Origin: Platerodrilus igneus
Lineage: Eukaryota; Arthropoda; Insecta; Coleoptera; Lycidae
Length of the DNA: 64,000 nucleotides
Assembly: GCA_036346225.1 (NCBI GenBank)
Contig: JARFIW010000836.1
Location: 186,001-250,000, forward strand
Direction: 5' to 3'
Part shown: one piece after another, positions 56,711 to 64,000 of the stretch
Numbering within the stretch: position 1 is the stretch's first letter
Layout of the letters: every line of letters starts with the position of its first letter
The notes under the pieces: model-generated
Told to the model about the DNA's origin: nothing
Seen by the model: only the letters and a program-made list of their open reading frames with translations
Database searches by the model: none
Translations under genes and position numbers: made by a program

Positions 56711-57640
56711 TGCAAAAATAAACATTTCTTTATATCATTTTTCTGTTACTACAGGGGTAATAAATACAGTAACACTCTCTTTAGACGGACGAGCGTGTAA
56801 GATGTTGCATTTAAATAGAGCACACTGTCATAATAGTCGTTTTTAGTAAGGTGAGAACAGTTTCTTATGAATACGATTTGCTAAAGTAATTGTTTTAAAA
56901 AGAATTTGTGCGAATCGCATCCCAGATAAATATGCTTTATTCTAGGAAAATTTAAACCGTGTGTTTTTATTTATAGCATCAGAACTTATCAACACTGGTT
57001 ATAAAACATTTTTTTGTCAAATTTGACATCCGATCTACTAAAATTTCTTTGTTAAGGCATTTTTAGCTGTTTATATAACACTGCCGAGATTTTTTCGAAT
57101 GAAACTTGTCTTTGAACTAGAATTCAAAAATACAGTCAGCATTAACGTTTAAACAATTTTCATTGCTGTTTATTTATTTAAAATCTTCACCAACATGCGA
57201 TAAGATGAGATGTATCGCTTTACGCAATTTTTACCAACTCTGCGCAACATCCATTAACTCGTTAACGTAATGAAAACCAAAAACGACACAATTTCTAATT
57301 TGCCAGCTGTAAAGGCGGCGGTTAACTTCGATAACCACTGATTGTGAGCTCAGTGGACATGTATACTTAACAATACGAATAGCGGAAACCTTCAAGTACT
57401 TACCTAAGTTATTAGATTTAACGGTGTTCGAAAAACTAGTAGTAAAAAACGTCGACTTTTTACATGAGGTCGTATATGTCTAAAAAAAACCATAGCAGCG
57501 CACAGCATACGTTTAACTAAGTTTTCGCGGTACATCAGTAACACAGAGTAGCTTGAAGGCTGAATCGCGACAAATCTAATGACATTTATTGTCTACAAGG
57601 CGGATGCGAGTTTACCTGCAAGCTTCATCTTATGTTATAA
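56711..57640 (-). other. Intron of arylsulfatase-like gene (inferred), no features
   Basis: Upstream of the acceptor on the minus strand. AT-rich, closed frames, nothing recognised. Confidence 0.4.
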
Positions 57641-57649
57641 CTAACAGTA

Positions 57650-60600
57650 AATTAACTATAAATACAAACAGAACATACAGCCCACCAAAATGCAAGGCAT
57701 TTATGAAAGGAAAATGATTACCAAAGGTGTGACAGAAATGGGAAATGTAGAAAATGCGAACAAAAAGAAAAAATTCAATTAATGCGAAGAAAAACAAAAA
57801 AACAATTAATACGAACAGAACACAAAATTACAAACAAGGTAAAAGACAGAGCTTAGCGACAGGGCGCTTCAGCTCGTCTTGAGCGGTCTTGATGGTGACA
57901 ACGCGAACAACACCATCAGTTCCCGGATGTACCGCCACAACACGGGACCAACGAAGAGGTGGAACGTTCTCGGCTTTAATTAGCACTAGAACTGGAGGAG
58001 AAGTTTTGTGCCACTTGGACCGTTGCTGGAGCGTATGCAAATAGTCCTTAGACCAACGGGACCAAAATCTCGATGAATTCGTTGGAGCAATTGCCAACGA
58101 AAAAGGCAGTTGAGCGGAAAGTCGGAAAGGGCAGGTTGCGGAATAGCGGTTAAAAGTGCCAAAGTCAGAAAGTGACCTGGTGTAAGACAAGTCAAGTTGT
58201 TGGGGTCTCTGCTCATGGGTGTGATAGGACCCGAGTTTAAGATGGACTTAGTTTGAACAAAGACAGTGGCCAATTCCTCGTAAGTCAATACTTGTTTACC
58301 TATGGTACGAAGAAGCAAGGTTTTAACGGACTTACTGTCGGTGGGCACCACCAAAATTGGTGCCGCAGTCACTGTAGAAATTATCACAACAGCCACGCCT
58401 GGCAACAAATAGGCGTAAAACTGCGAGAAATGCGTCAATTGACAGATCAGAAACTAATTAAAGTTGCAGCGCCTTGGTAGCCATGCAAATAAAGAGACAT
58501 AAATACGCTTTTAACACTTTGGCGCCCCTTACTCAAGACATGGTAATAAAAAAGGACTAGCAAAGTCGACGCCCGAACGCAAAAAAAGCTTGACTTGAGT
58601 GAATGCAGGAAGGTTTCCCATAGGAGGTTGCGATGCGGTAAAAGCAGTCTTGCAACAAGTCACACACCTACTTAGAACACAACGAATTGATTGCTTACTA
58701 GAAACAATTCAAAATTGTTGACGGACGATAAAATCAACCATTTGAACACCCGCGTGGAAGTATTTCAAACGGACAAAACTGATATACAAATCCGTAAAGC
58801 GACTTTTACTAGGCAAAAGGACGGTAAATTTCCTTTTAGAGGATTAGGATGCGTGAGATAGCCGGCCACCAACCCGTACGATTCCCTCTTTAATAAAGGG
58901 GGACAATTTGCGAAAATTCTTTTTTAGAACTGATCCAGACTGGAGGGCGTCCAGTTCAATTGAAATATGAGTTTGTTGAGTGTACTTAATCAAAGAGATC
59001 AGAGCATTGTGTAGCTCAAAAGAGGACAAAGGTCCGGTGTATTTTGACAACGGATGTTGTAGGTTATGGACAAAGCGGAGGATCCACACGACAATGCAAA
59101 TAATGAATTTAAAAGAAACATTATTTTCCAAAAATATTTCAATCCAAGAAAAGGACGCGATGGCGGTCAGAACAATAGAACGTTCTACGATGAGAACTTC
59201 AAGAGAATTAAAATGTGGTATATGTGACTGTATTTTTTGAGCAAACGATACAAGGCAGGGGGTGCCGCCCACCATAAAAAACACTGGCTCAAGTCGCTAA
59301 GTAGTAAACCACGTGAGTCGACATCGGCAGGATTTTCATTGGAGGGCCAAGAAGCGCGAGAAGTGTTTTCTTGAATATAGGAGACTCGATAGGCGACAAA
59401 GGTCTTCCAGCGTTGTGGTGGGGACCGAATCCAAGAACGAACCACCATGGAATCAGACCAACAAAAAATTTTATCAAACGTAAGATGGGAATCAAAGGTT
59501 TTGAGGAAAAAGGATAATAGTTTTGATGCCAAGATGGCGGCTAAAAGTTTGAGTCTGGGAAAAAAAAGGGTACGAAGAGGAACAACTTTAGATTTTGCAC
59601 ACACTAAGCAAACCTCAACGGCGAAAGGGATAACAAAGCGAAAATAAACTACAGCATAGTAGCCACGTTCGGAAGCATCAGCAAAGTAGTGAACCTCGCA
59701 CGTAGTAAATTGTGTTGGGATTAGCAAGCGGAGTAAAGCAAAATCCGAAAGAAGTGGTAACTCATGCAAGTATCTTTTCCACAAACGGAGGACGTCGGGG
59801 AGGGGGAGCATCCCATTCTAATTTTAACGACCATAAACGTTGAATTACGTGTTTTGCCAGGAAAGTAACGGAGGATAAAGTTCCCATGTGGTTGAAAATA
59901 CGGGCTAAAGTGGAAAGTAAGTTGCGTTTGGTACATGCTATCGATTGTGGTTGAATTAAAAAACAAAAGGTATCTGAAGTGGGGTTTCTTCCATTAAAGA
60001 CCTAGAACTGTCTCAGGTTGAGTGTCAGAATCCTAAAAAGGAGCGAGGTTGTGCGAATTATTGCGAAGCGGAAAGATTTTTGAGTAATTCAAGTTGATTA
60101 CTAGACCGCTTATGAAGTTCAAAACCACCCAGTTTTAGACGAGCAATTAATTGATTTCGTAAAGCAAGGGTTGATCAATAGAGTCCCCACAATAAGCGAT
60201 ATCATCGATATAGGTGTGATTGCGAAGAGCAAAAGAAGCCAAAGGAAAGAAGCGTGCGTATCGCAAGAAAAGAGCCCCCAAGGAGAAAAACGCCAAACAA
60301 TTCTTCGATAGTCACAATGAGCGGAATTAACAAGGATTCGTCTATACATTTGACAGATATCTGTAGTAATAATATAAGAAAGAAGGCGAAATTGTAAGAA
60401 AATTGCAGTAATATCTAGTTGAAGTTTGGGCCCAACAACCAAATGATCATTTAAGGAGGATCGAGATCGAGTTTTTGCGGTAGCGTTGAAAACTACACGT
60501 AGTTCAGTACTTACACTTTCTGATTTTACAACACAATGATGCGGAATGTAATAAGAAATGCCAGATAGAGAACTAACTTGAACAGGTTGCATGCGTTTGG

Positions 60601-60860
60601 AATTTAAATAGTCGCGCATAAATGAAACATATTGCTCATCAACTGCGGGTTGTTTAATTAAACGATTTTCTAAAGATACAAAACGCTGCAAAGTAAGATC
60701 ACGACTAGCATGAAAGTAAGGTTTTGGATCTTTAAAAGGCAGTGAGACGACATACCGCCCTTGCTCATTGCGGTGAAGTGTCAATAAAATTTTTTTCAAC
60801 TAAGGTTTCATCAGGTATAAAAGGTTTAGCCTCAGGAAAATCTTCAACTTCCCATAATTT
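57650..60860 (-). pseudogene. pol: BEL/Pao pol: RT, RNase H and integrase, decayed
   Basis: A 3.2-kb minus-strand BEL/Pao polyprotein. From right to left: LWEVEDFPEAKPFIPDETLV (60850), frame change, then RNEQGRYVVSLPFKDPKPYF, SYYIPHHCVVKSESVSTELR, VVFNATAKTRSRSSLNDHLV and CQMYRRILV (RT); HYFADASERGYYAVVYFRF, FCWSDSMVVRSWI (RNase H, about 59700-59440); NENPADVDSRGL (59330); IVRVGGRLSHAS (integrase start, about 58850); then LRTIGKQVLTYEELATVFVQ, LNSGPITPMSRDPNNL, LTPGHFL and KAENVPPLRWSRVVAVHPGT, VVTIKTAQDELKRPVAKLCL (to 57830). Several frameshifts and gaps; the RT active-site YxDD region is garbled. No gag or LTR pair. It has the same orientation as the arylsulfatase exon and lies in its presumed intron. 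Confidence 0.85.
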
Positions 60861-60965
60861 AACGACATAAATACAAACGGAACACAAGAAAAGTTGCAAA
60901 CAGACCTTTAATATGGCTTTAGAAATATTTTGCACCATACCGAAGCATAACGAAAATAAGAGCAT

Positions 60966-61088
60966 TGGTAATTACGGCATGAATGTTAGGTGACGTGTAT
61001 TCTTTATTGTAGCAACTAGAAATTTCTTATACTTTAAAATATCACCTTTACCTTAGGTTGAGCAGCAAACGAAGATCCAGGTCAATCA
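60966..61088. other. No features
   Basis: Short non-coding stretch between the BEL fragment and a trinucleotide-repeat region. Confidence 0.4.
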
Positions 61089-61240
61089 TTGGTTACCGTC
61101 ACCGTTGTCATTGTCGTTACCAAAGACGTTTCCGCTGTCGTTGCAGTTGTCGTCGTCGTCGGCGGCGGCGGTGACGTCGTTAACGCTATTGCTAACGTTA
61201 TTGCCAACGCTATTTCTTTTACTATTATTATTGTTACATA
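61089..61240. repeat. GTC/GTT trinucleotide-rich low-complexity region
   Basis: Degenerate triplets (GTCACC, GTTGTC, GTCGTCGTCGGCGGCGGCGG, GTTATTGCCAAC) over about 150 bp, markedly GC-richer than its surroundings. Plus frame gives Val/Ala-rich and minus frame Asn/Asp-rich peptide. Without splice context I treat it as a repeat, though an Asn/Asp-rich exon is possible. Confidence 0.6.
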
Positions 61241-61443
61241 CAAAATGCTAATAACTGCTGCATCGCTGGTACGTAATGCTTTTTAAAACCTGTCTTTCAA
61301 AATTTTTGTAGAAAATATATAAATGCACAAGATCTTCAATTAAAAAAAGTTAATGCACTACAGGTACATGGGCCGCACTGTGTATTAAAGAATAATTTTA
61401 AAATGTGCATATTTCCGACAAGCTCCAAATATAAAACTTATTG

Positions 61444-61647
61444 TTATTGCTGGTAACTTGTTTCAGTTGAGCATCTCATTGAGAACAGGCACTTGTGCGA
61501 CAGGTTGCAACAAAGTTTTGCAGTTATCGTGAGGTGTTGGACTGGTTGTAGAGTTTTGTTTTCGTCCTGACTGGACATTGGAGTGAGATGTTGTTTCCGA
61601 TTATAGAGAAACAACGCATAACCAACTGTCATAGGGTTCGACAGAAA
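61444..61647 (-). other. Possible exon (weak)
   Basis: A good acceptor, TTTACTTTCCTTTTAG at 61648, opens into a minus-strand frame of 66 codons (MTVGYALFLYNRKQHLTPMS...) or an alternative Ser/Thr-rich frame. No family match. It could belong to the host gene or be chance. Confidence 0.2.
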
Positions 61648-61649
61648 CT

Positions 61650-64000
61650 AAAAGGAAAGTAAATTAAGGACACGCACATATCACGATAACGTATAAAAAA
61701 AGATAAAAAGAAACTTTGAAATGTCGTGCTAACTACAAAATCGGAAAGAGGGATGTCCAGAGACAAAGAAAGGACAACGCCATCAAATTTTTATTTACAA
61801 TAAACCAAAAATTTCTGGTAAAAAAAAATTATATTTTATAGACAATTTTTTATAATTGATCCACGAAGTGCATATTTCATTTTGTAACATGTAAAGTTTA
61901 TCGGTAATAAACAAAAAGATAATGCTTATGCTTTAAACAAACCTTTTAAATTAAACATAGTAAATTTAGAACAATTTCTAGTAAGTAATTTAAAAGTAAC
62001 AAGATGCAGTAGAGAAGCTAGTTTCGAAGCGGGTTTTGTAAACTTGCTCCACCCGTGGGAGTAATGTGACTTGAGTTTATTGGTGGTTTATTTGTTACGC
62101 ACCAACATCAAATGTTGATAAATAATTATCTTTTGATATGCAAAAAATGAAATGGTGACATACCTCTGAGTGTCGAAATACTTATCTTGCACCTAAATCA
62201 GATGTGATGAAACAGCTAAACATCTCGATCTCTCTCAACGGTAGCAAGACTCGTTAATGTTGCAAACATAGTTGAACAAAGCAAAAGAACAATGCGCAGA
62301 GAATATAAACGTATCCGATGAGGCGTGCATCACTCTCTCAAATTAACAGCATCAGAAACGCAGAAAATACATGTCAGGACGAAATGCAGAATAAAGGTGA
62401 ATCCAGTAGGAAACGATATGATAATCGATTCAAATATTTGGATACCGCATGTCAAAGAACACGTCTAGAGTATTTCTAATGCATATATAAATTTTAAAAA
62501 AAAAAACGGTAAATTCGAATTCAATCGCCTTCGCTAATCTCACGTAAAAAATCCATTCTATACAAATTTATGGTGCTACTTTTAATAAAGCGAGCAGAAA
62601 GCAAAGATTGTTGATAACTGAAAACATTTGGGATGCTATATCAAACAATAGAGATACATCGAGGTACTTTAACTTAAACTAAGTATTCTACATTTGCAGG
62701 GTGTTGAATAAGCACTTATTCCAATTGCATTAGAACGAGCATTATGGAAACATATTGAATTATTAAATTATAATACGTGATCATGGGCGTCTCCTATAAT
62801 AGATAGTTATACAGAATATCGAAGTGGAAGTGTAGAAATATTTGAAAAAGTCGTAAATCGAACGAAAATATTTAAAATTGAACGTAACACTATATCAAAA
62901 CTCTTTTTCAAATACGAAAAAGACGGGCGGTCTATCAAAACTCATTGTGAGGAATATACCTTTACCAACGTGTCAAATAATGGAAAATAGGAAAGGAAAT
63001 AAATTTTAACAGTTTGACAAGTTTGACAAGTCGTGAACTGTTGGAACCCCTAATTAGTAATAACGATAAATCGCGCAAATTAACAGCTGTAGAATTTACC
63101 AACAACCATTTTATATTTTATTTCTGACGAAAAGCTTTTCTAAAAGCTTCCGTGAATCTATATTGTTTCAATACAGCTTTTGAACTATCCAAAGCGTTCC
63201 CTAGGTACTCTATGAAATAATTTGTTTTAGTTGCTTACAGTTTAAAATTATAGTTGTTATATGCGTTTTGCTACTATTGTAAAACACTCATCCAACTTCT
63301 AACCGACTTTCAAATGTAAGCTAAAACGAAAAACATATTTTCAAAAGTACCAATTTTGAGAAAAAGTTTGTATACATAGCTATTGAAAATCTGGTGGTTC
63401 ATATTTAAATACCTCTTGGTATTGTTTGCAACAATATAAGTTACTAGCCTCCAAAGACTTTCGTTCTGAAAATCTGAAGTAGTAATATAGACTGGGTTAT
63501 TGCGCCCCTATCTTGGAAATTCTAATATCAAACTTAGAAGGTCTTGTTTAATTAAAGATCTTACTTTCCTTTATTAAATAAGTTTCATACCCTTGTAGTT
63601 AGGTTTCGAAACGCTTGAATGCACTAGATGCTGTTTGAAAGTAAAGACAACAACGCTCTACACTAAAATTAAGCTGATATAAAATTAAATCTTGGTTCTA
63701 TCTCCACATACTTATTAAAGAATGCGTTTACAACTAAACTAGTTCGCAGATGTAGTATAAAACGGAGTTAATAGATACGAGCCACAAAAACTTTTTCAAG
63801 CAACTAAGAAAATATGGCGAGTGGTGTTTTATATGTCTTCACAGGTGTTATTTTTAATTCCATATTGTATAATTTCAATATTCTATACAATAATCACATC
63901 ATACGCATTTACGTTACGAAGTGATCACCTCAATCTCCTACATCTGAAACGTTCCATTTGTTGACCGTTTATTATAAAACAATAGTTTAGCAAACATACG
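61650..64000. other. 2.3 kb without recognised features
   Basis: AT-rich, short closed frames on both strands, no repeats shared with the rest of the window that I could see. Confidence 0.4.

Overview
The window is AT-rich eukaryotic DNA, most likely from an insect. The evidence is short introns with pyrimidine-tract acceptors, TATA/TCAGT core promoters in LTRs, errantivirus-type elements with env, and BEL/Pao, hAT, Jockey-type and Jerky/pogo-type remnants. Only one host gene piece is convincing: the last coding exon of an arylsulfatase-B-like gene on the minus strand (56480-56709), with a poly(A) signal just downstream. Almost everything else is transposable-element sequence in several layers of nesting. 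I saw no tRNA, rRNA or CRISPR array.

Layout, left to right. 1-10742: a minus-strand Jerky/pogo-like DDE transposase gene, cut in two by a complete 7.85-kb Ty3/Gypsy element (1520-9370; 2.1-kb LTRs; GTAT target duplication) that keeps only a protease remnant and an integrase. 11449-15680: a minus-strand errantivirus-like element deleted from gag to the integrase tail, retaining a decayed env. 15740-17554: the 3' half of a different Gypsy element whose integrase frame runs straight into an OARD1-like macro domain and then a CCCH zinc finger. 20030-23075: fragments of a Gypsy RT, a small gag-like ORF and a BEL/Pao pol. 23364-23772: a MITE with TTAA at both ends. 23998-30798: a plus-strand errantivirus relative with intact LTRs, CGCG target duplication, gag, protease, a truncated RT, an integrase tail and an almost open env.

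33505-56193 is a field of very long (about 2.0-2.4 kb) LTRs lodged in (TA)n tracts. Family X occurs as two oppositely oriented solo LTRs. Family R occurs as one solo LTR and one tandem LTR-internal-LTR-internal-LTR array with a period of about 3.48 kb. Between these lie a hAT C-terminus, a Jockey-like ORF1 fragment, a direct-repeat pair and a fragment of an unnamed virus-like protein family. 56200-64000 contains the arylsulfatase exon, a long minus-strand BEL/Pao pol pseudogene apparently in its intron, and sequence in which I recognise nothing.

The most unusual signals are: (a) the integrase-macro-CCCH fusion; (b) tandem arrays of tRNA-primer-binding-site-like motifs at or inside LTR ends in two tRNA-Lys-primed families, with LTR ends falling exactly between repeat units, and a similar array in the leader of the tRNA-Ser-primed errantivirus; (c) a single (TA)n locus that has taken at least three LTR insertions in a row; and (d) two errantivirus copies that independently lost the RT/integrase core but kept env.
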